From NCBI RefSeq assembly GCF_001650725.1, contig NZ_LXVX01000020.1, forward strand, positions 37,464-101,463: a stretch of 64,000 bases of DNA. The letters run 5' to 3'. Below are positions 25,441-34,400 of this stretch, one piece after another; the first letter of the stretch is position 1, and each line of letters begins with the position of its first letter. The notes under the pieces are model-generated. The model saw only the letters and a list, made by a program, of their open reading frames with translations. It was not told the origin of the DNA and did no database searches. This DNA is from Sphingobium sp. TCM1. GTDB taxonomy: Bacteria; Pseudomonadota; Alphaproteobacteria; Sphingomonadales; Sphingomonadaceae. The translations under genes and the position numbers were made by a program.

Positions 25441-27828
25441 TCAGAATTTGAACCCGACAGAGAGGCCGATCGTGCGAACGGAATCCAGGCCGAATTGTTG
25501 CGTGTAGGACAATTTCGGTGTTGCCTGGCCGCGGGCATTGCGCGCATTGGCGTCGCCGGAATCGACCCCGATCGCAGTCGGTACCAGCTTGTTGGTGCAA
25601 TTTTTGCAGAAGAGTGCGACGCGCAGGGTGCCGATTTTGGCTCCGAGGCTCGCACCTAATATGTCCACCGCACCCACCGTCGCACCGGGGGCTTGATTGA
25701 CCAGATAGTTTATCGAGGAACGGTGATACCAGTTGCCCTCGATGAACGGCTTGACCTCACCACCCATCCGAAATTCGTAGGTAGCCTGAAGGCTGGATGT
25801 GAACTTGGGAGAAACCGGCAGCGTCAGACCGCCTGCGTTGAAGGTCGAGACTGTAGCCGAGCAACCCATGCTGGTCTGGGTTGGATAGCATTGCGCGCCG
25901 GGAAAATCGTCGAATTTCGACGAAAGCACTGCCACATTGCCGTTGATCGACAGGCCGTCGACCAATGAAGCGAACAAGGATGCTTCGATCCCCTTCGATG
26001 TGACCTTCGCCGCATTCTGGACCTGGAACGACACGGTCATGGGATTGAAGGCCTGTACCTGGAAATTGCTGAACTTGGTATGGAAGGCGGATATGTTCAG
26101 CGTTACCCGGCGATTGAAGAAGGCGCTCTTGATACCGAACTCGGCCGTGTCGGAATGTTCCTCGCGTACCACCACATCGGCCGTCGCCCTCGGAAAGCTG
26201 TCGTTGAAGCCGGGACCCTTGTAACCACGACCATAAAAGCCATAGGCCATGACCGTAGGCGAGAACTGATATTGAGCGCCCAGCTTCCAGCTGAAGTCGG
26301 TGTTCGAATATTCCTGTGCGAACCGTCCGCGCGGCCCTGCCAGCGCAGAGAAATAGTTGAGCTGGTTCTGCAGCAGGTCGATGTCGATCTTGTCGCGAGT
26401 GATACGACCACCGGCGATGATTTTCAGCGCATCGGTCACATCGTAGGTCAGCTGGCCAAAGCCAGCATAGCTTTCGGTATTGAGTGTATAGGACACGTCG
26501 CTGCCGATTTGAGCCACATTGCTGACCGAGCAGGTGGGCGGGAATGCGCCGGGAATGGCCGTCGCGCCCACGCAGAAGGGATAGCCGGAAGTCACGACGG
26601 CCGGCAGGAAGCTGTTGCCGCCAAGCTGTCGGCTGAGGTCCAGCGTCGACTTGAAATAATAGAGGCCGACCTGCCCGCTCAGGCGATTGCCGGACGGCAG
26701 GGCGAGGCGCAGTTCGTTGGAATATTGATCATATCCCGCTTTCGTGCGGTTGGTGTTGAACCCGTTTCCGGTCAGATAGTCTGCATCGAGCGACTGGTTC
26801 TGATCGTAGAAGCGCCAGGCGAAAAGATTGCTCACTTCCCAGCCAGATCCGAATTGATAGCTGAACTTGCCCTGCGCGCCGCCGGTCTTGACGTCCCGGA
26901 ACTGGCTCGCGTCGCCGCCAAATTCGAAATTGTCTGTCCCCGGGGTGATCCCGTCGCGTGCAAGCGGAGCGAGGTTGGTGCTGGTGGCGTCCATCTGGCG
27001 GAAGCTATTATCGAAAATGCCGGCAATGCCGTGATTTTCGTTATAGTCGCCGATCAGATAGATCGTCAGATCGGGCGTCGCCTCAAGCAGATATTTCGCC
27101 TTGATCGAGTAGCTTTTCGCATTGAAATCGTGGCGGGTTCCGGGGTTTGGCGTGCCCACATAGCTGGTGGCGGGTTCCTGATAGGAGTAAAGGCCCGAAA
27201 CGCGCAGCGCCGAGTTGGACGATACCGGAATGTTGAGCGTCTCGCGCGCAATCAGTGTAGCGGCGCTGCCCTTTTCGGATGGCTTGTCGCGCATCCCGGC
27301 CTCGATATTGGTCGTGCTCGAATATTCGCCGATGACCGGTTTGGTCGTCACGATGTTGAGCAGACCTGCCGACGCATTCTTGCCGAACAACAGGCCTTGC
27401 GGACCATTAAGCACTTCGACCCGTTCCAGATCGTTGAGCAACGGGCTGTTGAGCAAGGGGCGACCAAGATTCACCTCGTCGATGGCCAGGGCGACACTGC
27501 TGTCGACCGTACCTGCAAAGGCAAGGGTGCCGACCCCGCGAACCGCAAAGGAATTGTCGATACCGACTTGCAGCGTTGGAGCCGCGCGCGCGACCTGCGT
27601 CAGATCGTTGAGGTTTCGTGATGTCAGCGTCTCGCTGCTGAGCGCTGTCACGCTCACCGGCACTTTTTGAAGACTCTCGCTGCGGCGCTGTGCGGTCACG
27701 ATGATTTCGCCCGCGACCGGTGCATCCGCACTGTCGTCCCGGGCAGGCGGAACCTGATCCTGGCCCTGAACGATCATCGGCATCGCTGCCGCGAGCGCAA
27801 GGATGGAGACCGAGACAGTATAGCGCAT
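25441..27828 (-). CDS. TonB-dependent outer-membrane receptor, linked to the aromatic cluster
   Basis: A 795-residue receptor with signal peptide (MRYTVSVSILALAAAMPMI), TonB-box-like GEIIVTAQRR, plug motif SLQKVPVSVTAL and a barrel ending in GLSVGFKF. This is the FecA/siderophore-like branch common in sphingomonads and used for many small substrates, unlike the receptor at 19358. The frame is open to 28029, but ATG 27828 has GGGGAGGATC upstream and starts the signal peptide. It is divergent from the LysR gene, so it probably belongs with the aromatic catabolic genes. Confidence 0.93.
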   Translation of the reverse strand: MRYTVSVSILALAAAMPMIVQGQDQVPPARDDSADAPVAGEIIVTAQRRSESLQKVPVSVTALSSETLTSRNLNDLTQVARAAPTLQVGIDNSFAVRGVGTLAFAGTVDSSVALAIDEVNLGRPLLNSPLLNDLERVEVLNGPQGLLFGKNASAGLLNIVTTKPVIGEYSSTTNIEAGMRDKPSEKGSAATLIARETLNIPVSSNSALRVSGLYSYQEPATSYVGTPNPGTRHDFNAKSYSIKAKYLLEATPDLTIYLIGDYNENHGIAGIFDNSFRQMDATSTNLAPLARDGITPGTDNFEFGGDASQFRDVKTGGAQGKFSYQFGSGWEVSNLFAWRFYDQNQSLDADYLTGNGFNTNRTKAGYDQYSNELRLALPSGNRLSGQVGLYYFKSTLDLSRQLGGNSFLPAVVTSGYPFCVGATAIPGAFPPTCSVSNVAQIGSDVSYTLNTESYAGFGQLTYDVTDALKIIAGGRITRDKIDIDLLQNQLNYFSALAGPRGRFAQEYSNTDFSWKLGAQYQFSPTVMAYGFYGRGYKGPGFNDSFPRATADVVVREEHSDTAEFGIKSAFFNRRVTLNISAFHTKFSNFQVQAFNPMTVSFQVQNAAKVTSKGIEASLFASLVDGLSINGNVAVLSSKFDDFPGAQCYPTQTSMGCSATVSTFNAGGLTLPVSPKFTSSLQATYEFRMGGEVKPFIEGNWYHRSSINYLVNQAPGATVGAVDILGASLGAKIGTLRVALFCKNCTNKLVPTAIGVDSGDANARNARGQATPKLSYTQQFGLDSVRTIGLSVGFKF

Positions 27829-27855
27829 ATGATCCTCCCCGTTTTGGTTGGCCTT

Positions 27856-27868
27856 TTGGTTAGACCAA
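27856..27868. promoter_or_regulatory. GntR/FadR-type palindrome before TonB receptor 2
   Basis: TTGGT-TAG-ACCAA matches the TGGTNNNACCA pattern typical of FadR-subfamily GntR regulators (UxuR/ExuR type operators look similar). It is 28 bp before the receptor ATG. No GntR gene is in the window. Confidence 0.5.
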
Positions 27869-28118
27869 TTTTTGGGGGCAGGAAAATCGATTATATGGTT
27901 TAATATTGATCCATAATATTTATATATTGTGGTGGGCGGACCGAAAAACCGTTGCGTTCTCCTGTGTCTGAATGGCTGAAGCGGGCCATGCGACCGTCTG
28001 GGTTGTCGCGTAACGGAGGAAATGATCACCGGACCCGAGCCGGTGGTCGAAATGCGTTTTTCGAATGGAGGGTCAGTTCAGCATTGCATCATAGGTTGAA
28101 CCGGTAGATTTGATCATT

Positions 28119-28137
28119 ATCCAATCACCAAATGGAT
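28119..28137. promoter_or_regulatory. Candidate LysR-protein site before lysR
   Basis: ATCCA (28119-28123) and TGGAT (28133-28137) form an inverted pair just before the lysR ATG at 28144, consistent with autoregulation. A similar pair lies before the monooxygenase. Confidence 0.4.
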
Positions 28138-28143
28138 ATCTGA

Positions 28144-29049
28144 ATGCGCTTCCGTGGTCTTGATCTCAACCTCCTCGCGGTCTTTGACGGGTTGATGCAA
28201 ACCCGCTCGGTCTCGGCGGCGGCGCGACAGATGAATCTTTCTCAGCCAGCCATGAGCGCGGCGCTGTCGCGCCTGCGCGACTATTTCGGCGACCAACTTC
28301 TCGTAACCCACGGGAAGCGCATGTACCCGACGGCCTTCGCTGAAAGCCTGGTCCCGCTGGTACGCGAAAGTCTGGGCAATATAGAATCCCTGCTCGCGAC
28401 GTCAGTTAGCTTCGATCCCGCGACATCACAGCGCGCGTTTCGTATCGTTGCGTCGGATTATGTCGTGTCAGCCATAATCTCGCCTCTTCTTGCCCGGTTC
28501 GCGCGCGAAGCCCCCGGCGTAACAATCCACCTCATCACGCCGGGAGAGAACAGCACCCAACTCATTGCTGATGGCAAGGCGGACCTGATGATCAGTCCGC
28601 AGGAATTTCTCTCACCCGATCATCCGAGCGAACTGCTGTTCGAGGAAGAGCATGTTGTTGCCGGATGGGTTGAAAATCCATTGCTTCATGGCGAATTGAA
28701 TGAAAAGCTCTTCCTCGCGGCGGGACATGTCGCAGTTGTTATCGGGGCGCGCTTCAACGCCTCCTTCGCTGATCGAACCCTGATCTCGATGGGGAAGGTT
28801 CGTCGTGTCGAGGTGAGCGCCTCCTCTTTCGCGACGGTGCCTTGGCTGTTGACGGGCACGCATCGTCTGGCCGTGATGCATGAGCGACTGGCGATTGCCG
28901 CATGTCGAATCTTCCCGATCCGGACGACACCAATGCCGTTCCCGTTTCCGGTGATGAAGGAAATGGTTCAGTTCCATCAGACCAGAGCGGCCGATGAAGG
29001 CCTGAAATGGCTGCGCGAACAACTTCGCACCGCATCCACCAATCCATAA
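28144..29049 (+). CDS. LysR-family regulator (NodD/LinR/PcpR-like branch)
   Basis: A 301-residue regulator. The N terminus MRFRGLDLNLLAVFDGLMQT and helix-turn-helix SVSAAARQMNLSQPAMSAAL place it in the branch that includes NodD and regulators of chloroaromatic degradation. The effector domain includes FRIVASDYVVSAI. It lies 88 bp before the monooxygenase and is divergent from TonB receptor 2, so it probably activates the aromatic operon and perhaps the receptor in response to a pathway substrate or intermediate. Confidence 0.92.
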   Translation: MRFRGLDLNLLAVFDGLMQTRSVSAAARQMNLSQPAMSAALSRLRDYFGDQLLVTHGKRMYPTAFAESLVPLVRESLGNIESLLATSVSFDPATSQRAFRIVASDYVVSAIISPLLARFAREAPGVTIHLITPGENSTQLIADGKADLMISPQEFLSPDHPSELLFEEEHVVAGWVENPLLHGELNEKLFLAAGHVAVVIGARFNASFADRTLISMGKVRRVEVSASSFATVPWLLTGTHRLAVMHERLAIAACRIFPIRTTPMPFPFPVMKEMVQFHQTRAADEGLKWLREQLRTASTNP

Positions 29050-29056
29050 TCTGGAT
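29042..29056. promoter_or_regulatory. Candidate LysR-protein site before the catabolic operon
   Basis: ATCCA-TAATC-TGGAT is a perfect interrupted palindrome with a T-N11-A frame, overlapping the lysR stop and about 80 bp before the monooxygenase TTG start. The left half, ATCCATAAT, recurs upstream of TonB receptor 2. Confidence 0.5.
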
Positions 29057-29137
29057 ATTTTTTGATCCAAACAATCGAATTTTGAAATTTTCCTGACTGT
29101 CTAAGATTGCTTCCGGAACAAGAGTCGGGAGCGGAAC

Positions 29138-30253
29138 TTGGAAGCGCTGAATATTCTCGTGATTGGGGGCGGCATTGGCGGATTGACCGCTGGCATCGCG
29201 TTGCGCGCGAAGGGCCATGATGTCGACGTCATCGAGCGTGACCCAGACTGGTCTGTCTACGGGGTCGGAATCATACAGCAGTCGAACGTCGTGCGCGCCA
29301 TGGCCGAACTTGGCCTTCTGGACGATTATCTGTCTGCGGGCGTGGGTTTCGACGCGGTGGAGATATTTCTTCCGGACGGCAATATGGTCGCGCGAGTGCC
29401 ATCGCCCAGGCTGGTAGAGGGCAGGCCCGCCAATGTGGGGATTGGTCGCCGCGCGCTGCACAAAGTGCTTGGGGACAGAGTTTTGGCCAGTGGCGCCAGC
29501 GTAAGGCTGGGCCTGACAGCCGAAACGATAGAGGATGATGGCGAGGGTGTGACCGTCCGCTTTTCCGATGGTGGTTCGGGACGCTATGATCTTCTTGTTG
29601 GCGCTGATGGCGTGTATTCGCAGACTCGCTCTGGCGTTCTGCCGGACGCGCCGGCGCCGCAGTTTACCGGTCAGGCCGTATGGCGCTACAATTTCGCTCG
29701 TCCGGCAGGCCTGGATGCCTTGCAGGTTTATAATGGTCCGACGGGCGTCGGATTGGTGCCCATCTCCGATAGCTTGATGTACATGTATGTGACCACTCCG
29801 GAACCGGGCAATCCCCGCTATCCCAAGGAGGGTTTGGCAGCTGCCATGCGTGGCAAGCTAGCGCGGACGGCGCCGGCGATCCGTGCGCTGGCGGAGCAGA
29901 TCACCGATGATGAAGAGGTGGTCTATCGCCCGCTCGAAGGGCTGCTGGTCGACGGGCCGTGGCACCAGGGGCGAGTGGTTCTGTTGGGCGACGCGGTGCA
30001 TGCCACGACGCCGCATCTGGGGCAGGGCGCGGGCATGGCGATAGAGGATAGCCTGGTGCTGGCCGATGAACTGTCGCGCCATGACGATATGGAGACGGCC
30101 CTGACGGCCTACCGCGACCGGCGTTTCCAGCGCTGCGCGTATATCGTGCGTGAAAGTCTTGCGATCTGCCATGGCCAGATCGGTCGGGGGCCGCCGGTCG
30201 ACAACGCAAAGGCCACCCATGCCATGTTCGAGATCGTCGCGCAGCCGATCTGA
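29138..30253 (+). CDS. FAD-dependent aromatic-ring monooxygenase (salicylate/3-hydroxybenzoate hydroxylase-like)
   Basis: A 371-residue class A flavoprotein hydroxylase. The N-terminal ADP-binding motif GGGIGGL with the downstream Glu (VDVIERD), the DG-type motif LLVGADGVYS and the GD motif VVLLGDAVHATTPHLGQGAG are all visible. It probably uses NAD(P)H and O2 to hydroxylate a phenolic acid, creating the diol for the next enzyme. The start is a TTG at 29138 with GGGAGCGG upstream; no ATG lies nearby in frame before the Rossmann motif. First gene of a five-gene operon. Confidence 0.9.
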   Translation: MEALNILVIGGGIGGLTAGIALRAKGHDVDVIERDPDWSVYGVGIIQQSNVVRAMAELGLLDDYLSAGVGFDAVEIFLPDGNMVARVPSPRLVEGRPANVGIGRRALHKVLGDRVLASGASVRLGLTAETIEDDGEGVTVRFSDGGSGRYDLLVGADGVYSQTRSGVLPDAPAPQFTGQAVWRYNFARPAGLDALQVYNGPTGVGLVPISDSLMYMYVTTPEPGNPRYPKEGLAAAMRGKLARTAPAIRALAEQITDDEEVVYRPLEGLLVDGPWHQGRVVLLGDAVHATTPHLGQGAGMAIEDSLVLADELSRHDDMETALTAYRDRRFQRCAYIVRESLAICHGQIGRGPPVDNAKATHAMFEIVAQPI

Positions 30254-30285
30254 GGCGCGCACAATTTTCACGGGAGTTTGCTATC

Positions 30286-31188
30286 ATGAGCCGTGTCACG
30301 GAAATTCGTTATGTGGGCTATGCCGTTCCTGACCTAGAGGCCGAACGCGCTTTTTATGCCGAACAGTGGAAGCTGGTGGAGGCTGGAGAGACGGAGGGCA
30401 TGGTGCATTTCGCCGCTGATGGGGGCGACGAGTTGTATGTCGTGCGGCTGCGCGCGGGGGTAGAGAAGCGTATCGACGTGATCGCGCTGGCCGCAGACAG
30501 CCGAGCCGATGTCGATGCATTGCATGACAGGGTCGCGGCCTCCGGCGCGCGCATCATCTTTGCGCCCAGGGATCTGACGACGCTGGGTGGCGGCTATGGT
30601 TTTCGCTTCTTCTCGCCCGATGGCCTGAGCTTCGAGATTTTGAGCGATGTCGCCCGCCGCGAACCGCGTGATCTCTCCCGCTGGGAAGGCGTGCCGCAGA
30701 AGATCAGCCATATCGTCCTGCATTCGCCCGATCATCAGGCGCTGGTGGCCTGGTTCTGCGATGTGCTGGGCTTCAAGGTCAGCGATTGGCTTGGCGATTT
30801 CATGTGCTTTCTGCGCTGCAATGCGGCGCATCATCGCATCGCCATCCTGCCCGGACCGCCCTGCCTCAACCATGTCGCCTATGACATGCTTTCCCTCGAC
30901 GACATGATGGTTGGCATCAACCGCCTCCGCCAGAAGGGTACCGATATTCGCTGGGGACCGGGACGGCACACGGCCGGTAACAACACGTTCAGCTATTTCA
31001 CCACCCCCGCCGGCTTCGCGGTCGAATATACGTCCGAACTGGAGCATGTGGACTTCGACGCCCACGAGGCGAAGGTCCATGTGCCGGGGCCGAAGGTGAT
31101 GGATCAGTGGGGCATCGGCGTGGGCGGTCCACAGACCATGCCGCATCCAGAGGCCGACGCAGGCCTGTTCCAGGCAGTGGACGCGTAA
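30286..31188 (+). CDS. Type I extradiol ring-cleavage dioxygenase (VOC fold)
   Basis: A 300-residue two-module VOC protein of the catechol 2,3-dioxygenase type. The Fe(II) ligands are in the C-terminal module: H142 (KISHIVLHS), H196 (CLNHVAYDM) and E247 (FAVEYTSE). Their spacing is close to that of characterised enzymes such as BphC. It opens a catecholic ring next to the two hydroxyls, giving a coloured meta-cleavage product. RBS GGGAG precedes the ATG. Only 3 bp separate it from the hydrolase gene, which should act on its product. Confidence 0.92.
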   Translation: MSRVTEIRYVGYAVPDLEAERAFYAEQWKLVEAGETEGMVHFAADGGDELYVVRLRAGVEKRIDVIALAADSRADVDALHDRVAASGARIIFAPRDLTTLGGGYGFRFFSPDGLSFEILSDVARREPRDLSRWEGVPQKISHIVLHSPDHQALVAWFCDVLGFKVSDWLGDFMCFLRCNAAHHRIAILPGPPCLNHVAYDMLSLDDMMVGINRLRQKGTDIRWGPGRHTAGNNTFSYFTTPAGFAVEYTSELEHVDFDAHEAKVHVPGPKVMDQWGIGVGGPQTMPHPEADAGLFQAVDA

Positions 31189-31191
31189 GCC

Positions 31192-32349
31192 ATGGCTCTG
31201 TTCGAATATTTTCCCAACTATATCTGGAACCTGTCGGTCGCGATCGCGATGGAGAGTGGCGGGCAGATCGGCGAGATCATCGACATGTGCCAGCCGATCC
31301 GGGACGCGGCGGCCAATGGCGCCGACTCGGGCACACCGATGTTCATGAAGGCGTGGGTGGCGATGGGGGACAAGCTGCTCGACCTTGCCGCCGAGGACGA
31401 GGCGAAAGGCCGCGCCTTCTCCGCCTCCAACAAGCTGGAACGCGCTTCGCTCTACCTCTTCACCGCCGAGCGGATGCAGGGGCATGGAGCGCCGGGCCGC
31501 AAGGAAAGCTATGCCAAGGCGCGCGCAGCGTTCGATCGCTCGACCCAGCTTGGCAGGATCAACCGCGAGCGGGTCGAGATCCCGCTTGAGGCGGGCACCA
31601 TGCCGGCCCTCTTCACGCGCGCGTCCGGCGAAGGGCGCAAGCCCGTCGTCGTCTTCTGCAACGGCCTCGATAGCTGCAAGGAACTGCTCTACTGGACGCG
31701 CCTTCCACAAGAGCTGGCGCGGCGCGGCATTTCGACCCTCTGCGTCGATCAGCCCGGCTCGGGCGAAGCGCTGCGGCTTCAGCATCTGCCCGTCGATCCG
31801 CATAGCGAAAGCTGGGCGAGCAAGGCGGTGGACTGGCTGGAACAGCAGACTGAAGTTGATCCACAGGCGATCGGCATGACCGGAATTTCGCTGGGCGGCC
31901 ATTTCGCGCCCCGCGCAGTCGCCTATGAACCGCGCTTCGCCAGCGGCGCGGTGTGGGGCGCCAATCACAACTGGCGCGAAGTGCAGGACAAGCGCATGGC
32001 GCGCGAAGGTGAGAACCCTGTGCCGCACTATTGGGCGCATGTCCACTGGGCGTTCGGCGCGCGCGACCAGGAGGATTTCCTCGCCAGGTCGCAAGCGATG
32101 AACCTGAACGGCCATATGGACCGGATCAAGGTGCCCTTCCTCGTTACCCATGGCGCCAGCGACCGGCAGATCAGTGTCGCCTATGCTGATGATCTGTACG
32201 ACCAGTTGGTCAACTCGCCGCGGCGCGAGAAGGTCATCTTCACACCCCGCGAAGGCGGCGTCGAGCATGTCGGCGCGGACAATATGGCCTATGGTCGCGA
32301 TCTGATCTCGGACTGGTTCGCCGAAACGCTCGGAGGTAAGACCGCATGA
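31192..32349 (+). CDS. Alpha/beta hydrolase of the C-C hydrolase type with helical N-terminal extension
   Basis: A 385-residue enzyme with an all-helical N-terminal region (about 1-125) and an alpha/beta hydrolase domain. The nucleophile S233 is in GISLGGHFAP, with an Asp in THGASDRQ and a His in GGVEHVG. The layout resembles 2,6-dihydroxypseudooxynicotine hydrolase and the FrsA-like esterases. In a meta-cleavage operon it most likely splits the C-C bond of the ring-opened product. The stop overlaps the next start (ATGA). Substrate unknown. Confidence 0.87.
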   Translation: MALFEYFPNYIWNLSVAIAMESGGQIGEIIDMCQPIRDAAANGADSGTPMFMKAWVAMGDKLLDLAAEDEAKGRAFSASNKLERASLYLFTAERMQGHGAPGRKESYAKARAAFDRSTQLGRINRERVEIPLEAGTMPALFTRASGEGRKPVVVFCNGLDSCKELLYWTRLPQELARRGISTLCVDQPGSGEALRLQHLPVDPHSESWASKAVDWLEQQTEVDPQAIGMTGISLGGHFAPRAVAYEPRFASGAVWGANHNWREVQDKRMAREGENPVPHYWAHVHWAFGARDQEDFLARSQAMNLNGHMDRIKVPFLVTHGASDRQISVAYADDLYDQLVNSPRREKVIFTPREGGVEHVGADNMAYGRDLISDWFAETLGGKTA

Positions 32350-33125
32350 CCCGTCGCTTCGTCGATCTGTCGATCACGCTCGACAATGACGTCGTGTCCG
32401 ATCCGCCCTTCATGCGGCCCAAGATCAGCTATGAGACGCATCAGGACACCGTGAAAGAGTTGCAGCATTTCTTCCCCGGCGTGACCGCCGAGCAAACGCC
32501 GGGCGGGGAGGGCTTTGCGGCGGCGGAATGGGTGACGCTTACCACGCATAATGGTACGCATCTGGACGCGCCCTGGCATTTCTCACCGACCATGGATGGG
32601 GGGCAGCGGGCGATCACGATCGATGAGGTGCCGCTGGACTGGTGCTTCCGTCCGGGCGTCAAACTGGACTTCCGCCATTTCCCCGACGGCTATGTCGTGA
32701 CGGCGGCGGATGTGGAGGCGGAACTGCAGCGTATCGGCCATGACCTGCAACCGCTCGACATCGTGCTGGTGAATACTGCGGCGGGCAAGGCGCTGGGGCG
32801 GGCGGACTTCGTCAATGTCGGCTGCGGCATGGGATATGAGGCGACCATGTACCTCACCACCCGCGGTGTCCGGGTGACCGGCACCGACGCCTGGAGTTGG
32901 GATGCGCCGTTCAGCTACACGGCGGAGAAGGTGAAGGAGACCGGGGACACCTCGCTCATCTGGGAAGGGCATAAGGCGGGGCGCGACATCGGCTATTGCC
33001 ACCTGGAGAAGCTGCACAATCTCGAAGCGCTGCCGGGCAATGGCTTCACCGTCAGCTGCTTTCCCCACAAGATCAAGGGCGCTTCAGCCGGCTGGACCCG
33101 CGCCGTCGCCATCTTCGAGGAGTAG
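32346..33125 (+). CDS. Cyclase/kynurenine-formamidase-family metal hydrolase
   Basis: A 259-residue protein of the cyclase family (kynurenine formamidase and isatin hydrolase fold). The metal-binding signature H68-N-G-T-H-L-D-A-P-W-H78-F is intact. Members hydrolyse amide or lactam/lactone bonds in aromatic catabolism using Mn or Zn. Its place between the C-C hydrolase and FAH protein suggests hydrolysis of a lactone or amide intermediate. This member type would be consistent with an N-heterocyclic or anthranilate-like substrate, but that is inference only. Confidence 0.88.
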   Translation: MTRRFVDLSITLDNDVVSDPPFMRPKISYETHQDTVKELQHFFPGVTAEQTPGGEGFAAAEWVTLTTHNGTHLDAPWHFSPTMDGGQRAITIDEVPLDWCFRPGVKLDFRHFPDGYVVTAADVEAELQRIGHDLQPLDIVLVNTAAGKALGRADFVNVGCGMGYEATMYLTTRGVRVTGTDAWSWDAPFSYTAEKVKETGDTSLIWEGHKAGRDIGYCHLEKLHNLEALPGNGFTVSCFPHKIKGASAGWTRAVAIFEE

Positions 33126-33127
33126 CC

Positions 33128-34087
33128 ATGCGCCTTGCCACGCTCGCCAATGGCCAGCCTGATGGCTGTCTCGTCGTCGTCTCGCGCGATGCGCAGCATT
33201 GCCTGCCGGCCGCCAGGATCGGCGCCACGCTGCAACAGGCGATCGAACAATGGGAGCGAGTGGAACCCGCGCTTCGCGCGCTGGCCGAGCGGCTGGAGCG
33301 GGGTGAGGGCGAGCCGCTCGACCAGGATCGCCTGCTTGCCCCGCTGCCGCGCGCCTGGCAATGGCTCGACGGGTCGGCCTTCCCACAGCATGGCGAACTG
33401 ATGCAGAAGGCGTTCGACCTACCGCCGATCGAGACGGATCGGCCGCTGATGTATCAGGGCCTTTCAGACCGTTTCCTGGCTGGTCGCGCCGATGTGGCGC
33501 TCCCCAGCGAAGCGGACGGGATCGATTTCGAGGGCGAATTCGGCATCATCACCGACGCCGTGCCGATGGGGACGCCCGCCGACGCGGCGCTTGCTCATGT
33601 GAAACTCGTCATCCTCATCAACGACTGGTCGCTGCGCACGATCGCGCCGATCGAGATGAAGACCGGCTTCGGCTGGGTCCAGGCCAAGCCTGCCTGCTCG
33701 GTCGCCCCCTTCGCCGTGACACCCGACGAACTGGGCGACGCGTGGGACGATGGCCGGGTCCATCTGCCGCTGGAAGTTACCGTGAACGGCCAGTGGTTCG
33801 GCCAACCCCATGGGAGAGAGATGGAGTTTGGTTTCCACGACCTCATCGCCCATGCAGCGCGCACCCGCGATCTGGTCGCCGGTACGATCATCGGGTCGGG
33901 CACCGTATCCAATTCCGACTATCGCACGGTCGGCTCGTCCTGCCTGTCCGAACGGCGCGCGATCGAGATGATCGCCGGCGGCAAGCCGGAAACGCCGTTC
34001 CTCAGCTTTGGCGACCGGGTCCGGATGAAGGCCCTGAACGGCCCATTCGGCACTATCGAACAAAGGGTCGTCCCGAACAGGAACTGA
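33128..34087 (+). CDS. Fumarylacetoacetate hydrolase (FAH) family protein
   Basis: A 319-residue member of the FAH superfamily (hydrolases, hydratases and decarboxylases of 2-oxo acids). The metal site signatures DFEGEFGIITD and ILINDWSLR and the later GTIIGSGTVSN are present. In meta-cleavage pathways such enzymes act on fumarylpyruvate, fumarylacetoacetate or 2-hydroxypentadienoate. The ATG at 33128 lies 2 bp after the cyclase stop; the frame is open further upstream but overlaps the cyclase. Last gene of the operon. Confidence 0.9.
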   Translation: MRLATLANGQPDGCLVVVSRDAQHCLPAARIGATLQQAIEQWERVEPALRALAERLERGEGEPLDQDRLLAPLPRAWQWLDGSAFPQHGELMQKAFDLPPIETDRPLMYQGLSDRFLAGRADVALPSEADGIDFEGEFGIITDAVPMGTPADAALAHVKLVILINDWSLRTIAPIEMKTGFGWVQAKPACSVAPFAVTPDELGDAWDDGRVHLPLEVTVNGQWFGQPHGREMEFGFHDLIAHAARTRDLVAGTIIGSGTVSNSDYRTVGSSCLSERRAIEMIAGGKPETPFLSFGDRVRMKALNGPFGTIEQRVVPNRN

Positions 34088-34400
34088 TCCGGCTTTCAGC
34101 GGATTGCCGCGAAATGTTCATCGACCGGAAAACTGGCTGTTGTCCGATGCCGGAAGAAATCGCACATCCGGGGCTTCCACGGTTTTGACGCGCCTGCCAA
34201 GGCTGACACAGGATCGTCACCTTCCGTGTGCATCGGGGCAAGGATGGCGAACCCTTGATCATCAAGGCAGAGGTCATCAAGCCAAGCCGTGCATCGATCA
34301 TGCGCGCATTTGGTTTGGACCGATTTTCGCCCAGCGCCTATCTCCCTCCATATGAACACCGGGCGGGATGCAGCCCGTCCAGGAGAGGAGATTTCTAGAC
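34088..34400. other. 313-bp gap between the aromatic operon and kdgD
   Basis: No convincing gene. A plus-strand frame of about 60 codons without an upstream start (from 34206, containing GKDGEPLIIKAEV and [17 protein letters not shown]) has protein-like composition and may be a relic, but I cannot assign it. The 3' end holds an AGGAGAGGAG Shine-Dalgarno tract for kdgD. Confidence 0.45.

Larger units (their letters stand above)
27829..28143. other. 315-bp divergent promoter region between TonB receptor 2 and lysR
   Basis: AT-rich for this genome and without a gene. It contains the TTGGT-TAG-ACCAA palindrome, one ATCCATAAT motif (27909-27917) and one ATCCA-N9-TGGAT motif (28119-28137). Those last two resemble a site between lysR and the monooxygenase. 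Confidence 0.6.

Noticed and set aside
30334..32268. 644-codon open frame on the minus strand
   Set aside because: It is antisense to the dioxygenase and C-C hydrolase genes, whose motifs are intact. Long antisense frames are common in high-GC DNA, and no family signature is seen.
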